64,000 nt of DNA from Emydura subglobosa (Eukaryota > Chordata > Testudines > Chelidae), in assembly GCA_007922225.1 (NCBI GenBank), contig ML679970.1, positions 21,760,654-21,824,653 on the forward strand, given 5' to 3'. The position numbers and the translations under genes are program-made. Within the stretch, counting starts at the first letter, position 1, and every line of letters starts with the position of its first letter. A model generated the notes under the pieces. The model had not been told where the DNA came from. It searched no databases and saw only the letters and a program-made list of their open reading frames with translations. Shown here one piece after another: positions 27,001 through 32,875 of the stretch.

Positions 27001-30000
27001 AACGTAAGTCAAGTAAATAACTTTCCAATGCAAGGTATTCCTTACCTCTGCCATAGGCTCTTGCTTTCTTTGGATTCAGTTTGGGTTTTAGAGGAGCTCC
27101 TGGTTTGAGCTTGGCTTTGGGAAACTGTGACAGGTAAGTCATTACCGAGTGTTCATCCACACTAGGGTGGATAATTTCTTCAGGAGTAATCACCTGGAAG
27201 ATACACAGGTTAAGGTGTTTGATATGTCTATTTAGTCCACAGTCCAACAGCAGATTCCCCAAAACATTACAATTCACATGCATGGGAATTCTACACCCCT
27301 TTAATAGCTCCCCTTACACCAGTGGTCCCCAAATTGGGTTGGGGGGACATGTGGTGGGGGCCAGGAGGGAGTGCCATCTAGCCACCATCCTAGGCCCAGC
27401 CACAGGGCCATTCTGCCCCCAGCCCAGCTCTGCTTCTAGCCCCAGCTCCTCTCCCAGTCCTGCTAACCAGCCCAAGCTCCTCAGCTGAGCCAACTGTGAA
27501 GTAATGAAGGGGAGGCATGGACAGATTCCATTACAATTGGGGGGGTTGGAGGGGGAAGAGATATGACAGGAAATATTTCAGCACCACATCTTAGATTAGG
27601 AAGTTTTCTAGAGTTACCTAGAAAGATTTTTAATACTAAATTCAGTTCCAAAGTAGTATTTAATGCAATACCATGGGTTGAATTAGTAGCAAAGAAGTGT
27701 GCATTAGAAAATTTGTGGACACTATAGTTTACTTATATAGTTTTAAGTAGACAATGGTGGTTTCCATCTTTGTTAGCTTCAATAACTAAAGAATTCAGAA
27801 GAGGAATTGCTATCAAGCCAGAGGCCTTTGCATTTATCCTTCTGGGAAGGAAACTGGGGATATCCCTTCAGTGAAGAGGATGTAGATGAATAGCAGCGAA
27901 AGTGAAACTCTGCTCATGGCAGTAGAGCAAAATAAAATAACTTCTTAAAGATAGACATGATAGCCTCACTGCAGCTGGTGTAAATTTCAGAGTCACTGCT
28001 CAGAGAGCTTTAGAGATTAACACATTGTGTGTTATAATAGCATGAAAGTCTAGTTGAAATATATGGGCTCCTGTTCCTCATCTGAGATCATCATTGCAAG
28101 ATAAAGCTACTTTCTTACAAAAGTAGTTAGACTTCAGGTGGCAGATTGAATGAGTAAATTAACTCCAAGGACCCTGTTCAAGCAAGTACACTTAGTAATG
28201 AAGAACCAAGTGAGGATTCTCCTCCCCTCCCAAACGGTGCATGAAGAGACCGATGTGTTCCAATATCCAATCATATCTTTAGAACAAAGGCTAGCTTTGT
28301 TTGAAAAGGAGAAGAGGACATGGAGTTCTGGGTGTACGCTGGTATTAAAGTTAATCCTCCTCAAGTCAAGTCTGCTTGAAGACTTGGTCAAACTATCTGA
28401 CCAAGCCAGCTGAGCAATTTTGAGGGTCCAAGTCACTTAAATTGTTCTCACTCAGACAGACAGATGAGGTGAAAGTAGGCAAGTAGCCAGAAATGAAAAT
28501 AAGTCTCAAGGTTAGATTAGGAAAGTCATCCTGGCTCTGCTGAAGCATTTACTTTCCCTGGAACACCATTAATTGGTGTATGACTAGCATCCAATCTTGC
28601 TTTGCTCGCCTCCATAAAATCATCATGTAAGTCCTGGTTGACACTACAGTGTATGTCAGTACACCACATTCAGTAGTCAGTGCAACATACCCTTGAATGA
28701 TGCAGTTATACCAACCAAACTCCCAGGGCAGACAGAATGAGGTCGATGGGAGGGCTTCTCTGCTGACATAGCTATACCGCCTCCTGAGGAGGCAGAGTAC
28801 ATACACCAATGGGAGACGCTCTCCTATTGGTGTAGGTAGCATCTTCACTAAGTGCTACAGTGGCACAGCTTCACCAGAGCAGTGCTGTAAGTGTAGACAA
28901 GCACCAAGTCAAAACAGCAATGCAAGTTACTTAAGACAAACTGAAGATTTCCAGCTGCAGACCCTAAAGACTTCTGAAGGGCTAGTATTGAAGAGAAGCT
29001 CAGTTTGATAGCAATGTCCCATTAAGTTTAAGTTTGTGATAATAGTACCGACTCAGTTCATGCTTTAGAATACTCTTGGCTCCAGGCACTTTTGCATTCA
29101 ACAGTCTGCCTTACCTGTGGCACACCCAGCCAGTCATCAGCTTGCTGCATGGCTTCACGAGCATTGTCAACTGGTTTCTTAGGGTCCCAGTTCTCCCAGT
29201 CAGGGCAGAGACCTAAGAATAATCAAGTTAAGAATTCAGAACTTTCACATTGACAGTTTAGTTGCTAGGGAAGGTTTTTTTGAAACCAGACAGTCACATC
29301 CAACAATGCTTCTGCTGGTAATGGCTTTCCAAATCTGTGGATAAGACTGCTTTTACAGTCCAAAAAGCCACAGGCTCTCGAAGAAGGAGATCTGAACAGG
29401 AAGAGTCACCATAGTGATTAGAAGGCTAGTTCTAGAACTCTGAGGAAACCACACTTATTGGCTGCAGCCTTCATATTTCCAAGGAGGGTGGGAAAAAAGT
29501 TTGATTTGTGTCACTTACTGACTTCCAAGGGTGTGCGCTGCAAGATTTAGTGCAGTTTTCAGTGACACCAAGTAGTTCCAAGCTAGCCTATGAACCAAGA
29601 GGCCAATCAAGAAAGACATCTTGGTGAGCTGAGTTGGAGTGCAAGTTTAAAATTGTTTAGAGAGAGATAGCTAACAGATTGGAAGGTTTTAGATTGAGCC
29701 TGAAAAATGCAGGTACCATATTATGCTTTAAATCCAAAAGAAACAAAATGATAGTGAGTCCTGATGCTCTGTTGGAAGCTTGTGCAGAGCGGACAATACT
29801 CGGCTATTTTCTCTTAATGGTGCATGCCAGAATTGCACTAGGCTAGCTCAAGTAATTGTGTTCACAACACCATCATTTTACAGCAAGAAGAGGAAGTTGT
29901 GCTGCTCTCCCTCCCACTCACGTTATTTCTCTGCTAGAGAAAATACACACATAAAAAGGTGAAGATTTAAATTGAGGTGTACAGCTTCCTGGAACTCCTG

Positions 30001-30670
30001 CATTCTGCTTCCAGGGAAAGACTTGTTTAAAAAAAACTGCAGAACCTCCTATTATGATCTGAAGCTGAAAGATGTTCCTATGATTAGGCCAAACAACAAG
30101 TTCTGTTCAGTTTAGGAGCTGATATTTGCTCCTTCATCCCGTGCTAACCCACTAGCTTACAACAGACAACTCTAATGGCTGCTGTAGTAAACAAAACAAA
30201 AAAGTTTGACATCAATATTTCCCTATAGATTTAGCCAAGACATTTAAAGCTGGCTTCCAAAGCTACTGTTTTACACACAACTTTATAAAAGCCAAGCTGT
30301 AGTCTCATCTAGAGAGGCATTGGAAGTGTAATCTCAGTGCTCAATTTAGAAGAGGAGCTCAATACTGCCACAGGAAACAGAAGAGGGAGGAAAGACACTG
30401 GTCTACAAAGGGAATGCTTACCTGGAGCACAGCTATCAACTAGGGCACCCAATGCTTTGCCATCCTGCCAGTTTTGATTGAAGTTTGTGATTGGCAAGTA
30501 AGGAATTTTGTTCTGAATCCATCCCAGTAGTCTCTGCTTGGGGGTTTGTTTCTTGGCATCATCATCACCTTCATCCTCCCACACTGGCATGGAGATGGAA
30601 TAATGGAGGATGAGGGTCCATACTAGGCCAAGGATCAGTTTTAGGTTCCCATCAACAATGGCTTTGCTAT
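1..30670 (-). CDS. FLNB: Filamin B gene, partial (23 exons, join on minus strand)
   Basis: Filamin B is a large cytoplasmic actin cross-linking protein. An N-terminal pair of CH domains binds F-actin, and a rod of 24 Ig-like repeats dimerises at its C-terminus and binds integrins and signalling proteins. The coding blocks join as 30670-30422, 29212-29115, 27193-27046, 23885-23767, 22457-22383, 19317-19155, 16956-16759, 14823-14686, 13266-13140, 12613-12477, 12058-11865, 11353-11240, 10742-10599, 10185-10062, 9745-9585, 8638-8548, 8253-8084, 5086-4969, 2996-2734, 2065-1468, 1219-1046, 702-540 and 79-1. Phases agree at every junction and there are no stops or frameshifts. The first about 97 codons (exon 1) and the half after repeat 12 are outside the window. 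FLNB is preferred over FLNA and FLNC because the CH linker reads [16 protein letters not shown] and CH2 has [15 protein letters not shown]. Confidence 0.97.
80..539 (-). other. FLNB: FLNB intron 23
   Basis: This intron is 460 bp and runs GTAACT to GGCAG. A T-rich tract (coding-strand sense) sits just before the acceptor. I see no repeat or other gene in it. Confidence 0.9.
540..702 (-). CDS. FLNB: FLNB exon 23: end of repeat 11, start of repeat 12
   Basis: This 163-bp exon (about residues 1300-1354) reads [19 protein letters not shown], then [18 protein letters not shown], then [16 protein letters not shown]. The acceptor is TTTAACAG|GT (phase 1). The donor is ACCAG|GTAACT (phase 2), splitting an Arg codon completed in exon 24. 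The usual GPGL is GAGL here. Confidence 0.96.
703..1045 (-). other. FLNB: FLNB intron 22
   Basis: This intron is 343 bp and runs GTAACC to AACAG. Nothing else is recognisable in it. The next intron (1220-1467, 248 bp) is likewise plain. Confidence 0.9.
1046..1219 (-). CDS. FLNB: FLNB exon 22: repeat 11
   Basis: This 174-bp exon (about residues 1242-1300) encodes [20 protein letters not shown], then [20 protein letters not shown], then [19 protein letters not shown]. The acceptor is TTCTGCAG|AT and the donor GAAAAAG|GTAACC; both ends are phase 1. Confidence 0.96.
1468..2065 (-). CDS. FLNB: FLNB exon 21: repeats 9 and 10 in one 598-bp exon
   Basis: This is the largest exon in the window (about residues 1043-1242). 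It carries two whole repeats with no intron between them. It starts [19 protein letters not shown] (repeat 9). Repeat 9 closes with [15 protein letters not shown], and repeat 10 opens at [17 protein letters not shown]. Repeat 10 ends with [16 protein letters not shown], followed by VFGPGIEGK of repeat 11. The acceptor is TATCCTAG|GTA (phase 0); the donor is GGGAAAG|GTAGGA (phase 1). Confidence 0.97.
2066..2733 (-). other. FLNB: FLNB intron 20
   Basis: This intron is 668 bp and runs GTAAAT to CCTAG. It is A+T-rich single-copy-looking sequence with no element that I recognise. Confidence 0.9.
2734..2996 (-). CDS. FLNB: FLNB exon 20: repeat 8
   Basis: This 263-bp exon (about residues 955-1042) encodes [20 protein letters not shown], then [20 protein letters not shown], then [20 protein letters not shown], then [20 protein letters not shown] and LPPDPTK. 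That is nearly all of repeat 8 in one exon. The acceptor is TCTTTAAG|GA (phase 1); the donor is ACCAAG|GTAAAT (phase 0). Confidence 0.96.
2997..4968 (-). other. FLNB: FLNB intron 19
   Basis: This intron is 1,972 bp and runs GTAAGT to TTAAG. It has scattered open frames on both strands with no recognisable protein similarity. The stretch at about 3810-3960 has short imperfect repeats of a CTCCCA-type motif but no clear element ends. Confidence 0.85.
4969..5086 (-). CDS. FLNB: FLNB exon 19: end of repeat 7, start of repeat 8
   Basis: This 118-bp exon (about residues 916-955) reads [19 protein letters not shown], then [20 protein letters not shown]. The acceptor is TTGTCAG|GGC (phase 0); the donor is AAAACA|GTAAGT (phase 1). 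Joined to exon 20 the split codon gives Arg (ENRVEVGK), as in human FLNB. Confidence 0.95.
5087..8083 (-). other. FLNB: FLNB intron 18
   Basis: This intron is 2,997 bp and runs GTAGGT to GTCAG. I see no exon-like frame between the repeat 7 exons 18 and 19, and no transposon ends that I could pair. Confidence 0.85.
8084..8253 (-). CDS. FLNB: FLNB exon 18: repeat 7
   Basis: This 170-bp exon (about residues 859-915) encodes [20 protein letters not shown], then [20 protein letters not shown], then [16 protein letters not shown]. The acceptor is TGTTAAG|GT (phase 1); the donor is CAGCAG|GTAGGT (phase 0). Confidence 0.96.
8548..8638 (-). CDS. FLNB: FLNB exon 17: end of repeat 6, start of repeat 7
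   Basis: This 91-bp exon (about residues 829-859) reads [19 protein letters not shown], then [12 protein letters not shown], with the usual SPF and GPGL boundary motifs. The acceptor is TTTAAG|GAA (phase 0) with a weak, A-interrupted pyrimidine tract. The donor is AAACTG|GTGAGG (phase 1). Confidence 0.94.
8639..9584 (-). other. FLNB: FLNB intron 16, with a hAT-like insertion
   Basis: This intron is 946 bp and runs GTTTGT to TTAAG. About a third of it is the hAT-like element at 8906-9232. The rest is unremarkable. The neighbouring intron 8254-8547 (294 bp) has no feature. Confidence 0.88.
8906..9232. mobile_element. Non-autonomous hAT-like element, family A, copy 1
   Basis: The ends are imperfect inverted repeats: CAGTGGTTCCCAGAC on the left and the complement of GTCTTGGGACCTCTG on the right. 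Flanks are TACTAAAA on both sides (8898-8905 and 9233-9240), an exact 8-bp target duplication, with one extra G at the left junction. An 8-bp duplication with CAGNGG ends is the hAT signature. The G+C-rich interior resembles the copy at 19466-19759. No transposase frame is present. Confidence 0.8.
9585..9745 (-). CDS. FLNB: FLNB exon 16: repeat 6
   Basis: This 161-bp exon (about residues 775-828) encodes [20 protein letters not shown], then [20 protein letters not shown], then [13 protein letters not shown], the body of repeat 6 with a run of acidic residues. The acceptor is CCTCCTAG|GT (phase 1). The donor is GGGGAG|GTTTGT (phase 0), weak at +3 and +4. The next exon starts EIPASPF, so the join gives FAGEEIP. 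Confidence 0.95.
9746..10061 (-). other. FLNB: FLNB intron 15
   Basis: This intron is 316 bp and runs GTAAAA to CCTAG. Nothing else is seen in it. Confidence 0.9.
10062..10185 (-). CDS. FLNB: FLNB exon 15: end of repeat 5, start of repeat 6
   Basis: This 124-bp exon (about residues 734-775) reads [20 protein letters not shown], then [20 protein letters not shown], crossing the repeat 5/6 boundary. The acceptor is CATCTAG|GTA (phase 0); the donor is GGAGAAG|GTAAAA (phase 1). Confidence 0.96.
10186..10598 (-). other. FLNB: FLNB intron 14
   Basis: This intron is 413 bp and runs GTAAGT to TCTAG. Nothing else is seen in it. Confidence 0.9.
10599..10742 (-). CDS. FLNB: FLNB exon 14: repeat 5, second half
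   Basis: This 144-bp exon (about residues 686-733) encodes [20 protein letters not shown], then [19 protein letters not shown] and ANVPNSPYR, the remaining strands of repeat 5. The acceptor is CTTTCAG|GAT and the donor ATAGG|GTAAGT; both ends are phase 0. Confidence 0.96.
10743..11239 (-). other. FLNB: FLNB intron 13
   Basis: This intron is 497 bp and runs GTAAAA to TTCAG. Nothing else is seen in it. Confidence 0.9.
11240..11353 (-). CDS. FLNB: FLNB exon 13: start of repeat 5
   Basis: This 114-bp exon (38 codons, about residues 648-685) reads [20 protein letters not shown], then [18 protein letters not shown], the first half of repeat 5. The acceptor TTTTTTAG|GTA follows a pyrimidine-rich tract; the donor is GCACAG|GTAAAA. 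Both ends are phase 0. Confidence 0.95.
11354..11864 (-). other. FLNB: FLNB intron 12 (GC-AG)
   Basis: This intron is 511 bp. It begins GCAAGA and ends in a pyrimidine-rich tract followed by TTTTTTAG. It contains no other recognisable feature. Confidence 0.88.
11863..11864 (-). promoter_or_regulatory. FLNB: Non-canonical GC splice donor of intron 12
   Basis: Read on the minus strand, exon 12 ends GATAAG and the intron starts GCAAGA. The acceptor of this intron is TTTTTTAG at 11354 onward. This is the only donor of the 22 seen that does not start GT. The flanking bases fit the extended consensus of GC-AG introns (AAG before the site, AAG at +3 to +5). Confidence 0.85.
11865..12058 (-). CDS. 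FLNB: FLNB exon 12: repeat 4, followed by a GC splice donor
   Basis: This 194-bp exon (about residues 583-647) encodes [19 protein letters not shown], then [20 protein letters not shown], then [16 protein letters not shown] and ALGDFNPDK. The acceptor is TCCTTTAG|GC (phase 1). The 3' end must fall at GATAAG|GCAAGA, because exon 13 resumes in phase 0 with VKSYGPG. No GT donor keeps the frame and the FLNB sequence, so the donor is GC. Apart from the T to C change the site fits the donor consensus well (AAG before it, AAGA after), as GC-AG introns usually do. Confidence 0.93.
12059..12476 (-). other. FLNB: FLNB intron 11
   Basis: This intron is 418 bp and runs GTAAGT to CTTTAG. Nothing else is seen in it. 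Confidence 0.9.
12477..12613 (-). CDS. FLNB: FLNB exon 11: end of repeat 3, start of repeat 4
   Basis: This 137-bp exon (about residues 537-583) reads [19 protein letters not shown], then [18 protein letters not shown] and IGTEVGSLG, spanning the repeat 3/4 boundary. The acceptor is TTAATAG|C (phase 2); the donor is CGCTTG|GTAAGT (phase 1). The sequence is close to human FLNB as recalled. Confidence 0.96.
12614..13139 (-). other. FLNB: FLNB intron 10
   Basis: This intron is 526 bp and runs GTGAGT to AATAG. Nothing else is seen in it. Confidence 0.9.
13140..13266 (-). CDS. FLNB: FLNB exon 10: second half of repeat 3
   Basis: This 127-bp exon (about residues 495-537) encodes [20 protein letters not shown], then [20 protein letters not shown], the middle strands of repeat 3. 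It starts AG, completing Lys (phase 1), and ends AAGAG|GTGAGT (phase 2). The split codon becomes Ser of the SPF motif when joined to exon 11. Confidence 0.96.
13267..14685 (-). other. FLNB: FLNB intron 9
   Basis: This intron is 1,419 bp and runs GTAAGT to AACAG. No repeat or extra exon is recognised in it. Confidence 0.88.
14686..14823 (-). CDS. FLNB: FLNB exon 9: start of repeat 3
   Basis: This 138-bp exon (about residues 449-495) reads [18 protein letters not shown], then [19 protein letters not shown] and DIGVTVKGP, the first strands of repeat 3. The acceptor is CTTGCAG|CA and the donor GACCAA|GTAAGT; both ends are phase 1. The last codon is completed as Lys by the first two bases of exon 10. 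Confidence 0.96.
14824..16758 (-). other. FLNB: FLNB intron 8
   Basis: This intron is 1,935 bp and runs GTATGT to TTGCAG. No repeat or extra exon is recognised in it. Confidence 0.88.
16759..16956 (-). CDS. FLNB: FLNB exon 8: filamin repeat 2
   Basis: This 198-bp exon (about residues 383-449) encodes most of repeat 2: [16 protein letters not shown], then [20 protein letters not shown], then [20 protein letters not shown]. The AGPH and KSP motifs mark it as a filamin Ig repeat. The acceptor is GGGTAG|GT and the donor GGGGAAG|GTATGT; both ends are phase 1. The usual SPF is SPC here. Confidence 0.96.
16957..19154 (-). other. FLNB: FLNB intron 7
   Basis: This intron is 2,198 bp and runs GTAAGA to GGTAG. 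It holds a T-rich tract with interspersed G at about 17104-17126 and a C-run at about 18749-18769. I could not identify any transposable element ends in it. Confidence 0.85.
19155..19317 (-). CDS. FLNB: FLNB exon 7: end of repeat 1, start of repeat 2
   Basis: This 163-bp exon (about human residues 329-383) closes repeat 1 with [19 protein letters not shown], and opens repeat 2 with [20 protein letters not shown] and [10 protein letters not shown]. The SPF motif followed by a GPGL motif is the standard filamin repeat boundary. The acceptor is TTTTTAG|GTT (phase 0); the donor is GCAGCAG|GTAAGA (phase 1). Confidence 0.96.
19466..19759. mobile_element. Non-autonomous hAT-like element, family A, copy 2
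   Basis: The left end is CAGTGGTCCCCAAACTTTTT and the right end is the complement of GAGTTTGGGGACCTCTG. The flanks GGTTAAGA (19458-19465) and GGTTAAAA (19760-19767) match at 7 of 8 bases, an aged 8-bp target duplication. The interior is G+C-rich and shares blocks such as GGGCTGGGTGG-like and CTGGGAG-like segments with 8906-9232. Its open frames carry no transposase similarity. Confidence 0.82.
21139..21501. mobile_element. Non-autonomous hAT-like element, family B, CpG-rich
   Basis: This 363-bp element has inverted ends CAGCAGTTCTCAAC and GTTGAGAACCGCTG and an exact 8-bp target duplication GTCTAGGT (21131-21138 and 21502-21509). After a C-run, the left part has GTACCACT-type motifs in both orientations. 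The centre has three to four copies of a GCGGGGTTTCGCGGCAGCAG-like unit. CpG density is far above the surroundings. It encodes no protein that I recognise. Confidence 0.87.
22383..22457 (-). CDS. FLNB: FLNB exon 6: filamin repeat 1, middle
   Basis: This short 75-bp exon encodes [19 protein letters not shown], then VTGPHK, the central strands of repeat 1 including the Y-x-P-x-x-x-G-x-H signature of filamin repeats. The acceptor is TTTCTAG|GCA and the donor CACAAG|GTGAGA, both phase 0. It has 25 codons where human FLNB as I recall it has 26 (TPDSDKNK there, TPDDKNK here), an in-frame loss or gain of one Ser. Confidence 0.94.
22458..23766 (-). other. FLNB: FLNB intron 5
   Basis: This intron is 1,309 bp and runs GTCTGT to TTCTAG. 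No repeat or other exon is seen in it. Confidence 0.88.
23767..23885 (-). CDS. FLNB: FLNB exon 5: filamin repeat 1, first half
   Basis: This 119-bp exon (about residues 263-302) encodes [18 protein letters not shown], then [17 protein letters not shown] and NREE, the first beta strands of Ig-like filamin repeat 1. The acceptor is TTAACAG|GA (phase 1). The donor is GAAGAG|GTCTGT (phase 0), which departs from the GTRAGT consensus at intron positions +3 and +4. The next exon continues the frame exactly, so the boundary is secure. Confidence 0.95.
23886..27045 (-). other. FLNB: FLNB intron 4
   Basis: This intron is 3,160 bp and runs GTAAGG to AACAG. Open frames up to about 90 codons occur on both strands but none resembles a known protein. 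No transposon ends were recognised. Confidence 0.86.
27046..27193 (-). CDS. FLNB: FLNB exon 4: end of CH2 and lead into repeat 1
   Basis: This 148-bp exon (about residues 214-263) completes the actin-binding domain with [20 protein letters not shown] and [12 protein letters not shown], then enters filamin repeat 1 through a Pro/Lys-rich stretch ending RAYGRG. The acceptor is CTTCCAG|GTG, phase 0; the donor is GCAGAG|GTAAGG, phase 1. Human mutation sites Glu227 and Ser235 are preserved. Position 224 is Ser here and Asp in human FLNB as recalled. Confidence 0.96.
27320..27550. mobile_element. hAT-like element, one recognisable end
   Basis: The left end CAGTGGTCCCCAAATTGGG matches the family A terminus. 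The following roughly 230 bp are G+C-rich with AGCCCAGCTC and CAGCCC-type motifs. No right-hand inverted end or target duplication was found, so the right limit is approximate and the copy may be truncated. Confidence 0.5.
28632..28905. mobile_element. TGTCTACAC-end dispersed element, copy 1
   Basis: The ends are inverted: TCCTGGTTGACACTACAG on the left and GTAAGTGTAGACAAGCACC on the right. The interior contains a CCAATGGGAGACGCTCTCC segment and GTGTAGGTAGCATCT, motifs I recall from short DNA-transposon-like repeats common in turtle and crocodilian genomes. Target duplications were not resolved. Confidence 0.6.
29115..29212 (-). CDS. FLNB: FLNB exon 3: middle of CH2
   Basis: This 98-bp exon (about residues 181-213) continues the second CH domain. 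It reads [16 protein letters not shown], then [16 protein letters not shown]. The acceptor is TTCTTAG|GT, completing the Gly codon begun in exon 2. The donor is CCACAG|GTAAGG, phase 0. The DWLGVP motif is typical of CH2 in filamins, actinins and spectrins. Differences from human FLNB as I recall it are conservative (Ser to Asn and Gln to Lys in the WDP region). Confidence 0.96.
29213..30421 (-). other. FLNB: FLNB intron 2
   Basis: This intron is 1,209 bp and runs GTAAGC to CTTAG. No repeat or extra exon is recognised in it. Confidence 0.88.
30422..30670 (-). CDS. FLNB: FLNB exon 2: end of CH1, linker, start of CH2
   Basis: This 249-bp exon corresponds to about residues 98-181 of human FLNB. 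It starts [15 protein letters not shown], the last part of CH1, which in this family carries an actin-contacting helix. The acidic linker [16 protein letters not shown] follows, then the start of CH2 ([15 protein letters not shown], then [19 protein letters not shown]). The acceptor is TTGCAG|AT and the donor CCAG|GTAAGC; both ends are phase 1. Trp148, Leu171 and Ala173, sites of skeletal-dysplasia mutations in human FLNB, are unchanged here. It is the most 5' exon visible. The next one upstream must supply the G of the first Asp codon. Confidence 0.97.
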
Positions 30671-31249
30671 CTGCAAGACAAGGGACAAATATTGATAAAG
30701 GAAAGTTCACCACACACTAGTTTAATTCACTAGTGATCAAGCACTGGCATTACCAGACTGATTCATGTGGTCCAGGTGCCCCCATCTGATCCTCTGCCCA
30801 GTACCTATTGTTTCAGAGAGAAGAAACCCTCCAGAGGACAGTTCTGGAATAGCCTGCTCAGAGAGGTGGAGAACATTCAAGCCCCATAAAAGAAGGGAGC
30901 TCTTATGACTTGGAGCACATTAATTTTATTATCTAGAAGGAACGGAGATGTTCTTATTATCTACGTAAGTGGATAAACTCTTGGCCTCACTTGTATATCT
31001 TTGGACACCAAGTTTCACAAGGTACTTATTGCTTCAGAGTATTCCCTTTTCTTTAGTTTAAGGCATGCTGCCTTAAAGCTTGATTTAAAGTCTCCTTTTA
31101 CAATTATCTAATGAGCTGCTGATATGGGGCCCTGGCATTTTAGGAAGCCATTTGTTCAAGGGATTTCCTACCTTGCAAAACAATTTTGTTGAATAGAATT
31201 CCAGTAGGAAACACACCCTGTCTTTAGGAGAGCACATTTTAGAGTCTTA

Positions 31250-31345
31250 CTGCAACACAGACACACCCTAAGACACCCATGGCTGTGTTGCCTGACTCAG
31301 GCTCCTGGAGGCTCGGGCTGTAACACTCTGGCTCAAGCTGGAGCC
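31250..31345. repeat. Fragment related to the 55284-55556 repeat
   Basis: The stretch CTGACTCAGGCTCCTGGAGG followed by CTCGGGCTGTAACACT and AAGCTGGAGCCC resembles the GGCTGGAGCCTGAGCTC blocks of the element at 55284. It lacks ends, so it is listed only as a probable fragment. Confidence 0.35.
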
Positions 31346-31999
31346 CATACTCAGTTTAAACATTCATTTAGAATCAGTTTGGAGGATAACTGAATTCAGT
31401 GAAGGGGAAGTGGCATTTATAGACTTTGAGACAATCCATAAACAAAACCAGGTTTCAAAAGGCAAGTATCTGAAAAAGCAAATGTAGGACTTTCCAGAGT
31501 ACACCAAAGCAACAGTTTGATATGCAGTATGAAGCCATCCCACCCAGTTCACGCAGTTCAGATACTGGACCAATTCAGTGATGAATCCTGGTCACGTGCC
31601 ACCTGAAGCATGCTGTACCGATGCTAAGAAGTGAAACTGAAGAGTATGGGTAGTGGGTTTAGTTATATCTAGGACCAACTTTAATCCATGTGAGCTACTC
31701 AACCATTGATCAGGAATCAGCCAAAGTAGAGAGTTACAGTGCATCCTCTGTACTCTGCATGGTCCAGCCATGAAATACTGCTACAGGAGCCTATGGCAGA
31801 GCCGGCAGCTGATGCAAAAGCAGCCAACAGCTCCTTGGAGCAATCAGGTTAATCTGACAAAGTTACCAGTCTTTGGAGCTCTCCCTTTGTCAGAGGTTGA
31901 GGAACAGCAGCTGCTCCCTGCAGAGGAGCCATTCTTCAAAGGTATCAGGATCTCCATAGCTATAGTGAGCAAGCACTCGCAACAGAGTGGATCCTCATC

Positions 32000-32140
32000 A
32001 CACACAGAGGAGAGAACTGCAACCGTTAAGTGATTTGCCCAAGGTCATACAAGAAGACTGTTAGAGCCAGACACAGGAAACAGGTTTTCCAAACCCTAGT
32101 CTAATGACTGAAGTTCAAGACCATGCTTGACCACCAGTGT
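32000..32140 (-). repeat. MIR/CORE-SINE-like fragment
   Basis: The segment AGTGATTTGCCCAAGGTCAT followed by ACAAGAAGACTGTTAGAGCC and a TTTTCCAAACCCTAGTC block matches, by memory, the reverse complement of the amniote MIR SINE core. It is therefore inserted on the minus strand, the same sense as FLNB. MIR copies are old in amniotes and this one is diverged. Confidence 0.65.
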
Positions 32141-32754
32141 CAACTGCCTAAGACAGTGTGACCCCAGTTCTGCAGATGTTAAGGCCATCACTCTGCATTT
32201 AACTAGAACAGGTAGAGAATGGAGTGCTGGGTAAGAGGCCACTTCTTGATGAGGCTTTCTAAAGTTCTTTAGAACAGTTTATCCTCCCTCTCACCTTTCT
32301 TCTGTGTCTTAGGACAGCAGGTTTCAGGCCAAGAGACTATTGTGCTTACAGAGAGAGAAGCTTCAGTTTTAAAAGCCAAGTGTGGCATTATGACCACATT
32401 AAGAATGGCTTTGTTTTGCCAAATGAGTTGACCTCACTCGGGACCCCAGAGCACAAGAGTACAGCTCGTCTAGAAATGGATTTCAGTTTATTGGGAATTC
32501 CAGAAAAACTGTTTGCAGTTGAACCAAAAATCAAGACTTGGACTTGCCAAAAGTGTCACTCTTTCCATGGCCCAGTGACTATGTGTTAGGAGATTGTGAA
32601 TGAGTAACTACAGCCTGTTGTTAAGGGACTTAGGGTGTGGGCGTTCAAGTCCTTGCTCCACTAACTATTAAATATTGATCTTGCGTGGAACAGCTTTGAC
32701 TGGAGAGAGTTTAAGGAACACCCATACCACAATATTCCAGCAGGCATGGCTCTC

Positions 32755-32875
32755 TTCTGCAACATACGACACCAGGAGTTCAAACTCCTCCACAGCATGC
32801 CAAGGTGGAAAGCGAACCTGGGTCCCTCACATCCCAGGTTAGCACAGCACCCAGTAGGTTAAAGGAGGTCCTCCC
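32755..32875. repeat. tRNA-like SINE-type fragment, inverted unit
   Basis: GCGAACCTGGGTCCCTCACA, then TCCCAGGTTAGCACAGCACC and CAGTAGGTTAAA, resembles the inverted tRNA-like unit of the composite repeat at about 62950-63300. Read on the minus strand, its GGACCCAGGTTCGC resembles a B-box region. Limits are approximate. Confidence 0.45.

Larger units (their letters stand above)
27194..29114 (-). other. FLNB: FLNB intron 3, with two repeat copies
   Basis: This intron is 1,921 bp and runs GTAAGG to TTCCAG. It holds a one-ended hAT-like copy near 27320 and a TGTCTACAC-type element at 28632-28905. The rest is unremarkable. Confidence 0.86.

Noticed and set aside
27000..27045. Extension of exon 4 by read-through (frame stays open for about 15 codons)
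   Set aside because: A consensus donor GAG|GTAAGG and exact continuation in exon 5 fix the exon end at 27046.
30671..30713. Upstream Met in frame with exon 2 as an alternative start
   Set aside because: The acceptor TTGCAG and the FLNB homology start exactly at 30670. The upstream codons have no similarity and are intronic.
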